From NCBI GenBank assembly GCA_963931105.1, contig OZ007004.1, forward strand, positions 1,736,001 through 1,800,000: DNA of 64,000 bases, in the 5' to 3' direction. The notes beneath the pieces are model-generated. The model searched no databases. It saw only the letters and a list, made by a program, of their open reading frames with translations, and was not told the origin of the DNA. Shown here in pieces: positions 33,627 to 43,031 of this stretch. The stretch comes from UMGS1590 sp900552455. Lineage in GTDB: Bacteria; Bacillota; Peptococcia; Peptococcales; Peptococcaceae. The position numbers and the translations under genes were made by a program. The number at the start of each line of letters is the position of its first letter. Positions within the stretch are counted from its first letter, which is position 1.

Positions 33627-33980
33627 TCAATGATGGTCGCAGTCGTGGTGGTCGCAGGCGATCTGGTTGTCTTTGAGGGTGCCGGCGAGGTAGGCTGCGA
33701 GGACGTCTTCGATCGGGCCGCTGCAGCCGCGGATGACCTGGATGCCGTTGGAATTGAGCACGTTCAGGGCGCCGTTGCCCATGTTGCCGGCGAGCATCAT
33801 GCGCACGCCGATGCTCGCCATCTGTGGCGCGATGTCGGATTTGCAGCCGCAGCCTTCTGGCGATGGCATATCTTCGGTGGCGATGACTTTTCCGCTTTCC
33901 ACGGTGACGATGGTGTAGTGGTCGCAGTGACCGAAATGGTCGTCGATGCGTCCGTCTCTGGTTGGTAATGCGATTTTCAT
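33627..33980 (-). CDS. NifX/NifB-type dinitrogenase cofactor-like protein
   Basis: 117 residues of the NifX-like fold (MKIALPTRDGRIDDHFGHCDHYTIV, IGVRMMLAGNMGNGALNVL, GIQVIRGCSGPIEDVLAAY), with a Cys/His-rich C-terminus CDHHDCDHH. Such small proteins occur widely in anaerobes without nitrogenase and are thought to bind iron-sulfur or metal clusters. Encoded divergently from rnc. Confidence 0.85.
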   Translation of the reverse strand: MKIALPTRDGRIDDHFGHCDHYTIVTVESGKVIATEDMPSPEGCGCKSDIAPQMASIGVRMMLAGNMGNGALNVLNSNGIQVIRGCSGPIEDVLAAYLAGTLKDNQIACDHHDCDHH

Positions 33981-34004
33981 TTAATATTCCTCCTGTCTAG
34001 CGGT

Positions 34005-34033
34005 ATTATACAGCGCGCGGCGAAAAATGTACA
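34005..34033 (-). promoter_or_regulatory. promoter of NifX-like gene
   Basis: On the minus strand TGTACA (34028-34033) and TATAAT (34005-34010) preceded by TG; 17-bp spacer. Confidence 0.65.
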
Positions 34034-34037
34034 GAGC

Positions 34038-34066
34038 TTGCGCGGCTCTGCGATGTCGTGTACAAT
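34038..34066 (+). promoter_or_regulatory. promoter of rnc-smc-ftsY operon
   Basis: TTGCGC at 34038-34043 and TACAAT at 34061-34066 with TG upstream; 17-bp spacer. It is divergent from the NifX-like promoter five bases away. Confidence 0.6.
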
Positions 34067-34099
34067 AAAACTATCTGTTACCCAAAAAAGGAGCGGTGA

Positions 34100-34822
34100 A
34101 TGATGGACAAAGAACGGAGAAGGGCGCTGGGCGCGCTGACGCACGAGCTGGGCATCGGCGGGCTGGATCTCGAGATGCTGGATGTGGCGCTGACGCATCC
34201 TTCCTACGCGATGGAACATAATCTCGACCACGACAACCAGCGGCTGGAATTTCTCGGCGACGCGGTGGTCGATCTGATCATGGGCGAATATCTTTTTGCG
34301 CAGTTTCCGGCAGATGACGAGGGCAAGCTCACAAAAATGCGCGCGAGTCTTGTCTGCGAGGATGCGCTGGCTGGCGCTGCGCGAAAGCTGGGGCTGAACA
34401 AATATCTGCTTCTGGGCCGTGGCGAGGAAGCGACGGGCGGAAGTCTGCGCCCATCGAATCTGGCGGACGCCTGGGAAGCAATGTGCGGCGCGATCTATCT
34501 GAGCGCGGGGATCGAGGTGCTGAAGCCGGTTCTGGTGAAATATCTCGAGCACGCGATCACGATGGTCCAGGGCGGTTATTACGGCGATTATAAAACGCGG
34601 CTGCAGGAATTTATCCAGCAGGAGCCGGACCACACGATCAGCTACGAGGTGCTGGAAACGCGCGGCCCTGCCCACGACCGCGATTTCCATGTGGAGGTCC
34701 AGGTCGACGGGATCGCGCGCGGACGCGGCTGGGGAAAATCGAAAAAGCTGGCGCAGCGCGAAGCGGCGCTGGCGGCGCTCGTTGCTTACGGCGAGCTGCC
34801 GAAGGTGGAGCAGGATCAGTGA
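34100..34822 (+). CDS. rnc: ribonuclease III
   Basis: 240 residues. Catalytic RNase III domain with the signature QRLEFLGDAVVDLI and the second acidic cluster in LADAWEAMCGAIYL, then a double-stranded RNA binding domain from about 162 (DYKTRLQEFIQQ, ARGRGWGKSKKLAQREAALAAL). It processes rRNA and other structured RNA. AAGGAG precedes two adjacent ATG codons (34100 and 34103). The next gene starts inside its stop codon. Confidence 0.95.
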   Translation: MMDKERRRALGALTHELGIGGLDLEMLDVALTHPSYAMEHNLDHDNQRLEFLGDAVVDLIMGEYLFAQFPADDEGKLTKMRASLVCEDALAGAARKLGLNKYLLLGRGEEATGGSLRPSNLADAWEAMCGAIYLSAGIEVLKPVLVKYLEHAITMVQGGYYGDYKTRLQEFIQQEPDHTISYEVLETRGPAHDRDFHVEVQVDGIARGRGWGKSKKLAQREAALAALVAYGELPKVEQDQ

Positions 34823-35808
34823 AACACGTGATCCTGCCGGTGTTTGTGCCGCACATGGGCTGTCCGCACACCTGTGTGTTCTGCAATCAGTTTCGCATCA
34901 CGGGCACCTGGGAGCCGCCGGATCTCGCCACGCTCGCCTGCCAGGCGGAGGAATGGGCGGCATCGAGCGGCACGCTGCCGGAGTTGGCGTTTTACGGCGG
35001 CAGCTTCACGGCGATCGATCTTGAGACGCAGACGGCGCTTCTGGAAAGTGCGGCGCAGCTGAAAAAGGACGGGCGCATTTCTCGGGTCCGTCTTTCGACA
35101 CGCCCGGATGCGCTGGGCGCGGAGGTTTTGGCGCGGCTGGCGCATTACGGCGTGGATACGGTGGAGATCGGTGTGCAATCGCTGGACGATGAGGTGCTGG
35201 CGGCGTCTCAGCGGGGCCACACGGCGGCGCAGGCAGAGGATGCGATCAGGCGCGTGCAGGCAGCGGGATTTCGCTGCGGTGCACAGATGATGGTGGCGCT
35301 GCCGGGCGATACGCCGGAAAAAAGCCTTGCCACCGGAGCACGGCTTGTGCAGCTGGCGCCGGATATGGTGCGCATCTATCCAACGGCGGTGATCCGCGAC
35401 ACGGCGCTGGCGGAAGCGTATGCCGCAGGCAGCTATCAGCCGTGGCCGCTGGATGCGGTGCTCGACACGGTGGCGGCGCTGCTCGATCTTTTCGATGCGG
35501 CAGAGATCCCGGTGATCCGCGTGGGGCTGCAGGCGGAGGACAACCTCTCGCAGGGAGATGTCATCGCTGGCGCCTACCATCCTGCGCTGGGCGAGCTTGT
35601 GAAAGCACGACGCTTTCGCCGGCGCATGGCGGCGCTTTTGCGGGAGCACGAGACTGCGCCGGTGCAATTTGCTGTGGCACCGCGGTTTCTCTCGCAGGCG
35701 ATCGGTCAGCATCGCGAAAACCTTCATTATTTATCAGAGCGCTGCGGCCAGCCGGTGACGGTGGTGGCCGACGCTTCTGTTTTGAACGATACAGTAGAAA
35801 GAATGTGA
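34819..35808 (+). CDS. Elp3-like radical SAM protein
   Basis: 329 residues. The radical SAM cluster motif is CPHTCVFC (CxxxCxxC) near residue 15, followed by ELAFYGGSFTAID and DTVEIGVQSLDDEVL, typical of the Elp3-like YhcC/YtqA radical SAM group. It starts with GTG, overlapping the rnc stop by 4 bp. A gene of this type between rnc and smc is common in Clostridia; its substrate is unknown. Confidence 0.88.
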   Translation: MKHVILPVFVPHMGCPHTCVFCNQFRITGTWEPPDLATLACQAEEWAASSGTLPELAFYGGSFTAIDLETQTALLESAAQLKKDGRISRVRLSTRPDALGAEVLARLAHYGVDTVEIGVQSLDDEVLAASQRGHTAAQAEDAIRRVQAAGFRCGAQMMVALPGDTPEKSLATGARLVQLAPDMVRIYPTAVIRDTALAEAYAAGSYQPWPLDAVLDTVAALLDLFDAAEIPVIRVGLQAEDNLSQGDVIAGAYHPALGELVKARRFRRRMAALLREHETAPVQFAVAPRFLSQAIGQHRENLHYLSERCGQPVTVVADASVLNDTVERM

Positions 35809-35811
35809 CAC

Positions 35812-38800
35812 ATGTTTCTTAAATCCTTAGAGATTCAGGGTTTCAAATCCTTTGCAGATAAGGTATATTTTTCTTTTTCGCCGGGGGTGACCGCCATTGT
35901 CGGGCCAAACGGCAGCGGCAAGAGCAACGTGGTGGATGCGATCCGCTGGGTGCTCGGTGAGCAGAGCGCGAAAACGCTGCGCGGTGCGAAGATGGAAGAC
36001 GTCATCTTTTCCGGCAGCGCCGGGCGCAAGCCCGTCGGCATGGCGCGGGTGACGATGATCCTCGACAACAGCCAGCGCATTTTCGCGCTGGACGCCGACG
36101 AGATCGAAGTCTCGCGCACGCTCTATCGCTCCGGCGAGAGCAATTATATGCTCAACAAAAACACCTGCCGCCTGAGAGACATTCAGGAGCTTTTCATGGA
36201 CACTGGTCTCGGCAAGGACGGCTTCAGCGTCATCGGTCAGGGCAAGATCGAAGAGATCCTCACCCTGCATGCCGAAGAACGGCGCGGCCTCATCGAGGAA
36301 GCGGCAGGCATCAGCAAATATAAATACCGCAAGCGCGAAGCAGAGCGCAAGCTCGAATCGACGAACGACGACATGACGCGTCTCGACGACATCCTCTACG
36401 AGCTCGAGCAGCGCATCGATCCCCTCGCCAAGCAGGCGGAGAAGGTGCGCGTCTATCGTGGGCTCAAGGCAGAGAGCGACAAGCTCCAGCTCGCTTATCT
36501 GACAAAACAGCTGCTGCAGGCGCGGGATGACGAAAAGGCCCAGCTCGATACGCTGGAAGCGGAGCACGAAAAAGCGCTGGCGGCGCAGACCGCCCTCGAT
36601 CAGTCGGAGGCGGCCCTCGCAGAAGCGAAGCAGACTCTGGCGCGGGAGCGTCACGCCATGGAAAGCGCACAGTCGGCCTACACCGATTCTCTGCGTGAAA
36701 CGCAGGAGCATGAAAAAGCGCTGAGCCTGCTCGCTGAGCGGCATCAGCATGCCGAGGAGCGACTGGCGACGCTGTCTGCGCAGGCAGAGGAGAATCACCG
36801 GAAGCTCACAGAGGTGCGCGCAAATGTCGAGACCTACGCGAGAGCGCTGGCAGAAAGCCAGGCCGAAGCGGCAGAGATCGACAGCCAGGCTGCGCAGGAT
36901 CAGGCAGCGCTGACCGCTGCGGAAAACGATGTGAGCGCGCTGAAAACGCGCATCGACAGCCTGCAAGCGGAGCAGTTCGCGACCCTTTCTGAGCAGGCAG
37001 CCACCAACAACACGATCACCCGCCTGGAGCAGGCGATGAGCGGCGACGCAGCGCGTAGCGAGCGTGTGGCGTCGCGTCTGGCGGAGCTGGAAACGCAGCA
37101 CGAAGCCTTGGCGGCAGACGTGGCGCAGCGCCAGACGGAGCAGGCGCAGAGCGAAGCAGCGCTGACAGAAACCGAAAACGCGCTGGCAAAGCTCGAGCAC
37201 GACATGACGACCTGTCGCCAGGCGCTCGCTGTCCAGCAGGAGCAGCAGCGTCATCTCGAACAGCAGCTCACCCAGGCGCAGAGCCGTCTAGAAACGCTGG
37301 AGGAATTTGAAGCCTCCGGTGAAGGCTATTATCAGGGCGTGCAGCAGGTGCTGCGCGCGAAAAAAGAGCGCCGGCTTTCCGGCATCCAGGGCTCGATCCT
37401 GCAGCTGCTGGAGATCCCGACAGAATATCTCACAGCCATTGAAAACGCTCTCGGCGGCGCAGCGCAGAACGTCGTTGTCGACGACGATCGCGACGCCCAG
37501 CAGGCCATCGCCTGGCTGAAAAAAGAGCGCCGCGGCCGCGTCACCTTCATGCCGCTGAACCTTGTCAAGGGCAAGCGTCAGGATGTGGATTTCCACGACG
37601 ACGCCGTGATCGGTCTGGCGCTGGATCTGGTGCAATACGATCCGAAATACGAAGCCGTGATGGCGCAGCTTCTCGGCCGCGTCTGGGTACTGCGCGATCT
37701 CGCGAGCGCGACGGCGCTGGCCAAGCGCACCGGCGCGAAGCATCGTTTTGTGACGCTGGACGGCGACGTGCTCGCGCCTGGCGGCAGCATGACCGGTGGG
37801 CATCAGAAAAAGCAGAGCTCGATCGTCCACCGCAAGCACGAAATGGGCGCGCTGAAGGATAAGATCGCCGCCCTCACCGCCGAAGCAGCGAAGATCGTCG
37901 ACACGGCGGCGAAGCTGCAGACGCAGCTGGAAAAGCTCGCGCAGTCGCAGGAGCGCGGCAACGCGCGCAAGCAGGAGGAACAGCTGGCGCTGCGCGAGAT
38001 CGCTGTCGTCCTCGAGCAGCAGCGGGCGCAGGTGAAACGTGTGCAGCGTGAGCTGGAGCTTGAGCGCATGAATCGCGACAGCCTCAGCGCCGAGCGTGCG
38101 ACAGCGGAGCAGGATCTCGCGCGTGCGAAAGAAGCGGCAGAAGCGCTCAGCGTCAAGCTGGAAACCCTCGCCCAAGATCTGGCGCAGGCGCGCAGCGATC
38201 TTGCCCAGGCAGAGACCGCCCAGCAAACGGCGCAGGCAGCGCTGCAAGGTGTGCTCGTGCAGCAGGCGGCGCGCGACGAGCAGGTGCAGCATCAGCGCGA
38301 GCGCCACGCGGCCGCCGTCAGCGAAGCAGCGCGCCTGCAACAGGCAGTGGCGCAGCAGGAAACAGACAGCGTCCAGCTTGCAGAAGAGCTGGCTACCCTT
38401 AGTGCGCGTCTCGACGACGAGCGTACAGCGCTGAAAACAGCGCAGGACAGCCACTTCGCTGTCGATGCCACCATGCAGGAAGCGAAGGCGCGCATCGATG
38501 CGTTGGAAGAAGACATCCGCGAGCGGGAAAAATCCGTCAGCGAGGCGCGCAGCACGAGCGACAATTGCTGGCGGGCGCACAGCACTTCTGAGATGCGACT
38601 CGAGCGCACCACAGAAAAGCTCAACCAGTTTGAGGAGCAGCTTCTGGAAGCCTTCGGCTTTTCGCCGGATGTTGCCATCGCTGAAGCAGATCTTGAGCTC
38701 GACACCCAGGATGCGCCAGCCCGTCTTAAAACGCTGAAAAACAAGATCGCTCGTCTCGGCGAGATCAATTTCACTGCGCTGGAGGAATACGAGCGTGTCA

Positions 38801-39372
38801 GCGAGCAGGCGGCATTTCTGCAGACGCAGCTCGAGGACCTCAGCCTCGCCAAGCAGAAGCTCGAGGACGTCATCCACGAAATGGAGCAGACCATGTCCAG
38901 ACGCTTCAAAGAGGCGTACGAGAAAGTCAACGAGCAGTTTTCGCAAATCTTCACCGCCATGTTCGGCGGTGGCAGCGCGCGGCTGGAGCTGTCGCTGCCG
39001 GGTCGTTATCTCGAGACCGGTGTGGAGATCGTGGCCCAGCCGCCTGGCAAAAAAGAGCGCGTGCTGACGCTGCTCTCCGGCGGCGAGCGCGCGCTCACAG
39101 CGACGGCGCTGCTCTTTGCGCTGCTGGAGGTGCGGCCGAGCCCGTTTGTCATTCTCGACGAGATCGAAGCCGCGCTGGACGAGGCCAACGTCGAGCGGTT
39201 TGCATCCTTTATCATTCAATATACCAACAAAACCCAATTCATCATCATCTCTCACCGCAAGGGCACCATGGAAGCGGCGTCTGTTCTCTACGGCATCACC
39301 ATGGATGCCAACGGCGTTTCCAAGCAGGTATCCGTGCGGCTGAGCGATTATCAGGACGAGCAGGAGGCTTAG
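35812..39372 (+). CDS. smc: chromosome segregation protein SMC
   Basis: 1186 residues, the normal SMC length. N-terminal ATPase half with Walker A GPNGSGKSN near 32 and the Q-loop; two long coiled coils (about 170-500 and 680-1010) rich in Ala, Gln and Glu; hinge domain about 515-670 (GYYQGVQQVL, GGSMTGG); C-terminal signature LSGGERALTATALLFAL and Walker B FVILDEIEAALD. It forms the condensin complex with ScpA and ScpB and folds the chromosome. It starts three bases after the radical SAM gene and ends three bases before ftsY. Confidence 0.97.
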   Translation: MFLKSLEIQGFKSFADKVYFSFSPGVTAIVGPNGSGKSNVVDAIRWVLGEQSAKTLRGAKMEDVIFSGSAGRKPVGMARVTMILDNSQRIFALDADEIEVSRTLYRSGESNYMLNKNTCRLRDIQELFMDTGLGKDGFSVIGQGKIEEILTLHAEERRGLIEEAAGISKYKYRKREAERKLESTNDDMTRLDDILYELEQRIDPLAKQAEKVRVYRGLKAESDKLQLAYLTKQLLQARDDEKAQLDTLEAEHEKALAAQTALDQSEAALAEAKQTLARERHAMESAQSAYTDSLRETQEHEKALSLLAERHQHAEERLATLSAQAEENHRKLTEVRANVETYARALAESQAEAAEIDSQAAQDQAALTAAENDVSALKTRIDSLQAEQFATLSEQAATNNTITRLEQAMSGDAARSERVASRLAELETQHEALAADVAQRQTEQAQSEAALTETENALAKLEHDMTTCRQALAVQQEQQRHLEQQLTQAQSRLETLEEFEASGEGYYQGVQQVLRAKKERRLSGIQGSILQLLEIPTEYLTAIENALGGAAQNVVVDDDRDAQQAIAWLKKERRGRVTFMPLNLVKGKRQDVDFHDDAVIGLALDLVQYDPKYEAVMAQLLGRVWVLRDLASATALAKRTGAKHRFVTLDGDVLAPGGSMTGGHQKKQSSIVHRKHEMGALKDKIAALTAEAAKIVDTAAKLQTQLEKLAQSQERGNARKQEEQLALREIAVVLEQQRAQVKRVQRELELERMNRDSLSAERATAEQDLARAKEAAEALSVKLETLAQDLAQARSDLAQAETAQQTAQAALQGVLVQQAARDEQVQHQRERHAAAVSEAARLQQAVAQQETDSVQLAEELATLSARLDDERTALKTAQDSHFAVDATMQEAKARIDALEEDIREREKSVSEARSTSDNCWRAHSTSEMRLERTTEKLNQFEEQLLEAFGFSPDVAIAEADLELDTQDAPARLKTLKNKIARLGEINFTALEEYERVSEQAAFLQTQLEDLSLAKQKLEDVIHEMEQTMSRRFKEAYEKVNEQFSQIFTAMFGGGSARLELSLPGRYLETGVEIVAQPPGKKERVLTLLSGGERALTATALLFALLEVRPSPFVILDEIEAALDEANVERFASFIIQYTNKTQFIIISHRKGTMEAASVLYGITMDANGVSKQVSVRLSDYQDEQEA

Positions 39373-39375
39373 CAC

Positions 39376-40413
39376 ATGGGATTATTTGACCGTTTATTTA
39401 AGAAAAACCAAGCTGAAAAAACCGACGCCGAAGCGCTCAACAAAGAGCTCAATGACGGACTTTCAAAAACCCGTCGTGGTTTTATGGAAAAAGTGTTCGG
39501 CGTGCTCAGCGGCAAGGAGATCGACGACGATCTCTACGATGAGCTCGAAGAAGCGCTCATCCAGGGCGATGTCGGCGTCAACACTGCGCTCGATCTCGTG
39601 GAGCGTCTGCGCGAGCGCGAAAAACGCGACCATCTGAAAACGAGCGCCGATCTGCAGGAAGCCTTCGCCGACGAGCTCGTGCAGCTGCTCGGCGAGGAAG
39701 AGGAACCGCTCAAGCTCGAGCCGGATACCCTCAACATCATCCTTTTCGTTGGCGTCAACGGCGTCGGCAAAACAACGAGCATCGGCAAGATCGCCTGGCA
39801 GCTCAAGGAGCAGGGCCACAAGGTCATCCTCGGCGCCGCCGACACCTTCCGTGCTGCTGCTGCCGATCAGCTCAAGATCTGGGGCGAGCGCGTCGGCTGT
39901 GATGTGATCGCGCACCAGGAAGGCGCCGATCCTGCTGCTGTCGTGTTCGACGCCATCGCTGCGGCAAAATCCCGCGGCTGCGACGTGCTCCTCGTCGACA
40001 CCGCCGGTCGTCTGCAGAACAAAGTCAACCTCATGAACGAGCTCGCGAAGATCCGCAAGATCATCGATCGCGAAGCGCCGGACTCCCTGCGCGACGTGCT
40101 CCTCGTGCTCGATGCCACCACCGGCCAGAACGCGCTCAATCAGGCGAAGGTTTTCAAAGACACCGCTGGCGTCACCGGCGTGATCCTGACCAAGCTCGAC
40201 GGCACCGCCAAGGGCGGCGTGGTCATCGGTGTCAAAGCCGAGTATGATCTGCCGGTGAAATACATCGGCGTCGGCGAGCAGAAGGAGCATCTGCAGGTGT
40301 TCAATCCACGCACCTTTGCCGAAGCGCTGTTCCTTGGTTTTGGCGGCGACGACCAGTCGGAAACAGTTGACGACGCAGCAGAAACGGCAGAGGAGGCAGA
40401 AGCCGATGAATAA
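39376..40413 (+). CDS. ftsY: signal recognition particle receptor FtsY
   Basis: 345 residues: acidic N-terminal region, the helical N domain, then the SRP GTPase with G1 GVNGVGKTTS near 126, DTFRAAAADQL, G3 DTAGRLQNK, G4 TKLDGTAKGG and the closing GVGEQKEHLQVF. It docks the signal recognition particle at the membrane. The C-terminal tail is acidic (DDAAETAEEAEADE) and overlaps the next gene by 8 bp. Confidence 0.97.
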   Translation: MGLFDRLFKKNQAEKTDAEALNKELNDGLSKTRRGFMEKVFGVLSGKEIDDDLYDELEEALIQGDVGVNTALDLVERLREREKRDHLKTSADLQEAFADELVQLLGEEEEPLKLEPDTLNIILFVGVNGVGKTTSIGKIAWQLKEQGHKVILGAADTFRAAAADQLKIWGERVGCDVIAHQEGADPAAVVFDAIAAAKSRGCDVLLVDTAGRLQNKVNLMNELAKIRKIIDREAPDSLRDVLLVLDATTGQNALNQAKVFKDTAGVTGVILTKLDGTAKGGVVIGVKAEYDLPVKYIGVGEQKEHLQVFNPRTFAEALFLGFGGDDQSETVDDAAETAEEAEADE

Positions 40414-41695
40414 AACCCTGTTCCGCAATGTCACAATGCTTGAAGGCGACGCACTTTCGCCAGTCGTCGGCGATCTGCTCGTCGCAGACGGGTGCATCGC
40501 CGCTGTCGGAAACGTCAGCGCAGAGGAAGCAGCGGACGCCGTGGAATTTGCCCGCGGCGAGCATTATCTGCTGGCGCCAGGCTACATCAATACCCACACC
40601 CATGTGGCGATGGCGCTCCTGCGCGATTACGGCGGCGACCAGCCGCTGGATGTCTGGCTCAACAACTATATCTGGCCGGCAGAGGCGCGTCTTTCTGACG
40701 ACGATGTGTACTGGGGTTCCTGCCTCGGCATGCTGGAAATGATCGCCGGCGGCGCAACCTGTTTCATGGAAATGTACGACCACTGCGACGCCATTGCACA
40801 GGCCGTCGTCGACAGCGGCATGCGCGCGATCATCTCCCGCGGCAGCGTCGGCATGAACGATCCCGAGGGGCGCGGCATCGCAGAAAACGACGCCGCCTAC
40901 GCGCGCTGGCACGGCGCCGAGGAGGATCGCATCCGCATCTGGTATGGACCGCACGCGCCGAACACCTGCCCTGGCGAATACATCCAGGAAATGGCGGCGC
41001 ACGCACGCCAGCGTAACACCGGCGTGCACATCCACGTCGCGGAAACGAAGAGCGAGTTCGATTTCATCCAGGAAAAATATGGCATGACGCCGGCAGCCTG
41101 GCTGGAAAGCCTCGGCGTGCTCGATGTGCCAACCCTCGCTGCCCACAGCGTCTGGCTCACAGATGAGGACATCGCGATCTACGCGCGTCACGGCGTCGCC
41201 GCTGCGCACAATCCGATCAGCAATCTCAAACTCGCCAGCGGCATCTGCCGCGTCGAGGATCTCGAGCGCGCTGGTGTCGTTGTCGGTCTCGGCACCGATG
41301 GCGCATCCTCGAACAACATCATGAGCATGCACCGCGAGCTGCAGGTGGCTGCGCTCATCCACAAGATCCGCAACTACGATGCGCAAGCCGTTGGTGCGCG
41401 CGATGCGCTGCGTCTGGCGACCGTGAACGGCGCAAAAGCGCTGCGCTGGGACGACGCCATCGGCAGCATCGCCGTCGGCAAGCGCGCCGATCTCGTGCTC
41501 TACAAGCTTGATCAGCCGTGGAACGTGCCGCATCACGACGCTGTGAGCAATGTTGCCTACGCTGCGCAGCAGAGCGACATCGACAGCGTTTTCGTGCAGG
41601 GCGATTGCCTTTACAAACACGGCGAATATCAGACGCTCGACGTCGAGCGCATCATTGCAGAAGCAGAGCGCCGCGCAAAACGACTCGTTGGCTGA
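40406..41695 (+). CDS. mtaD: 5-methylthioadenosine/S-adenosylhomocysteine deaminase
   Basis: 429 residues of the amidohydrolase superfamily. Metal ligands are visible in NTHTHVAMALLRDYGG, HIHVAETKSE, AAHSVWLTDEDI and GLGTDGASSNNIMS. It deaminates MTA or SAH to the inosyl products in methionine and SAM recycling. The start at 40406 follows GAGGAGG and overlaps the ftsY end; the longer frame from 40316 is inside ftsY. A strong terminator follows. Confidence 0.88.
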   Translation: MNKTLFRNVTMLEGDALSPVVGDLLVADGCIAAVGNVSAEEAADAVEFARGEHYLLAPGYINTHTHVAMALLRDYGGDQPLDVWLNNYIWPAEARLSDDDVYWGSCLGMLEMIAGGATCFMEMYDHCDAIAQAVVDSGMRAIISRGSVGMNDPEGRGIAENDAAYARWHGAEEDRIRIWYGPHAPNTCPGEYIQEMAAHARQRNTGVHIHVAETKSEFDFIQEKYGMTPAAWLESLGVLDVPTLAAHSVWLTDEDIAIYARHGVAAAHNPISNLKLASGICRVEDLERAGVVVGLGTDGASSNNIMSMHRELQVAALIHKIRNYDAQAVGARDALRLATVNGAKALRWDDAIGSIAVGKRADLVLYKLDQPWNVPHHDAVSNVAYAAQQSDIDSVFVQGDCLYKHGEYQTLDVERIIAEAERRAKRLVG

Positions 41696-41705
41696 AAATT
41701 TTTCA

Positions 41706-41758
41706 CGACCGCCCGTTGCCTGGGAAAAATCTCAGGCGACGGGCGGTCGATTTTTTTT
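41706..41758 (+). terminator. terminator of rnc-smc-ftsY operon
   Basis: CGACCGCCCGT and ACGGGCGGTCG arms with inner GCCTG / CAGGC, then eight T. Confidence 0.9.
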
Positions 41759-41810
41759 GCGCGCGCTGGCGAGAATTTCTGGCGGCGAGCGGATTTTTTT
41801 GGCGATTCTA

Positions 41811-41839
41811 TTGACAATTCGCGGCTTAGGATGTATCCT
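41811..41839 (+). promoter_or_regulatory. promoter of hrcA-dnaK operon
   Basis: TTGACA at 41811-41816 and TATCCT at 41834-41839, 17-bp spacer. Confidence 0.8.
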
Positions 41840-41849
41840 AAGTACAGAG

Positions 41850-41876
41850 TTAGCACTCGAGAGAAAAGAGTGCTAA
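41850..41876 (+). promoter_or_regulatory. CIRCE operator (HrcA binding site)
   Basis: TTAGCACTC, nine bases, GAGTGCTAA: the exact CIRCE consensus, placed ten bases after the -10 and just before the hrcA ribosome binding site. Confidence 0.97.
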
Positions 41877-41891
41877 TAAGGAGGCGAGAGC

Positions 41892-43016
41892 ATGTTAGAT
41901 GAGAGAAAAGAAAAAATTCTAGCAGCGATTGTCACAGATTTCATAGATACAGCAGAGCCGGTCGGCTCGCGCACCATCTCCAAAAAATACGACATCGGTT
42001 TCAGCTCGGCGACGATCCGCAACGAGATGAGCGATCTCGAGGAGATGGGCTACATCGTGCAGCCGCACACCTCAGCGGGACGCATTCCGACAGACGTCGG
42101 CTACCGCTACTATGTGGACCGGCTGATGTTCCGCGCCCAGCGCTCTTACAGCGATGAAAAGCAGCTGTACGATTACATCCGCAGCCAGGCCAGCCTCGAC
42201 GGCGAGCGCATGCACGCCATCCTCAGACACATGGCAGACGTCACCGGCTACACAGCGATGCTCGTGGTGCCGGAGGCGGAGATCACAAAACCGTTGCTCT
42301 CGATGCTCGATCTGATCTACCTGATGCCGGAGCGTGGCCTCATGGTGGTCGTCACCGACGACGAACGCGTCGAGCAGCGTCTCATCGATCTGCCGGAAGG
42401 CTTCGGCCCGAAGGAGCTGAACGTGGTCAACGGCGTGCTCAGCCATTATCTGCGCGGACTTTCCGTGGCCCACTGGCACAGACCGCTGATCGAATTCCTC
42501 GTTGACCAGATGGGCACAGCCTCGAGCTTTGTCCACGATCTTCTGGATATCTTAAACGAGATCCTCAGCAGACGCCAGCAGAAAGAGGTCATCGTCGAAG
42601 GTGCGCTGAATATGCTTTCCTTTGCAGAGTTCCAGGATCTTGAGCTCCTGCGTTCGCTGCTCAGAGCGTTCAGCGATGACGACGAAGTGGCTACCTTCTT
42701 TGACAATCTGCCGGAGAAGGGCCTGACGATCCGCATCGGCGACGAGAACAGCGCGTCAGAGATCAGTGCCTGCAGCATGGTCGTTGGCAGCTACAGCGTC
42801 GGCAAAAATGTCGGCCATCTGGCGCTCATCGGACCAAAGCGCATGAACTATATCAAGTGCGTGGCCATGGTCGAAGCAGTGCTCAGCGGATTTGAGCAGC
42901 TGTTCACGCGATTGGAAAAAAACGAAGCCCGCAAAAATGCCCTTTCAACCGTCGTCGCTCACGATGGCGACTGGCAGAGCAGCGCCGGGCTGGCGATATT
43001 TGAAGAAAAGTATTAG
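41892..43016 (+). CDS. hrcA: heat-inducible transcription repressor HrcA
   Basis: 374 residues: N-terminal winged helix (AEPVGSRTISKKYDIGFSSATIRNEMSDLEEMG) and a GAF-like domain with the conserved end YSVGKNVGHLALIGPKRMNY. It represses this operon by binding CIRCE at 41850-41876 and is made active by GroEL in better studied relatives. AAGGAGGCG precedes the ATG. It heads hrcA-grpE-dnaK-dnaJ. Confidence 0.96.
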   Translation: MLDERKEKILAAIVTDFIDTAEPVGSRTISKKYDIGFSSATIRNEMSDLEEMGYIVQPHTSAGRIPTDVGYRYYVDRLMFRAQRSYSDEKQLYDYIRSQASLDGERMHAILRHMADVTGYTAMLVVPEAEITKPLLSMLDLIYLMPERGLMVVVTDDERVEQRLIDLPEGFGPKELNVVNGVLSHYLRGLSVAHWHRPLIEFLVDQMGTASSFVHDLLDILNEILSRRQQKEVIVEGALNMLSFAEFQDLELLRSLLRAFSDDDEVATFFDNLPEKGLTIRIGDENSASEISACSMVVGSYSVGKNVGHLALIGPKRMNYIKCVAMVEAVLSGFEQLFTRLEKNEARKNALSTVVAHDGDWQSSAGLAIFEEKY

Positions 43017-43031
43017 TAAGGAGTGCTGTGA

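Noticed and set aside
35827..39375. Long open frames on the minus strand (475 and 695 codons) opposite smc
   Set aside because: They are shadows of the GC-rich, coiled-coil smc gene, which has complete SMC motifs; the antisense translations show no domain.
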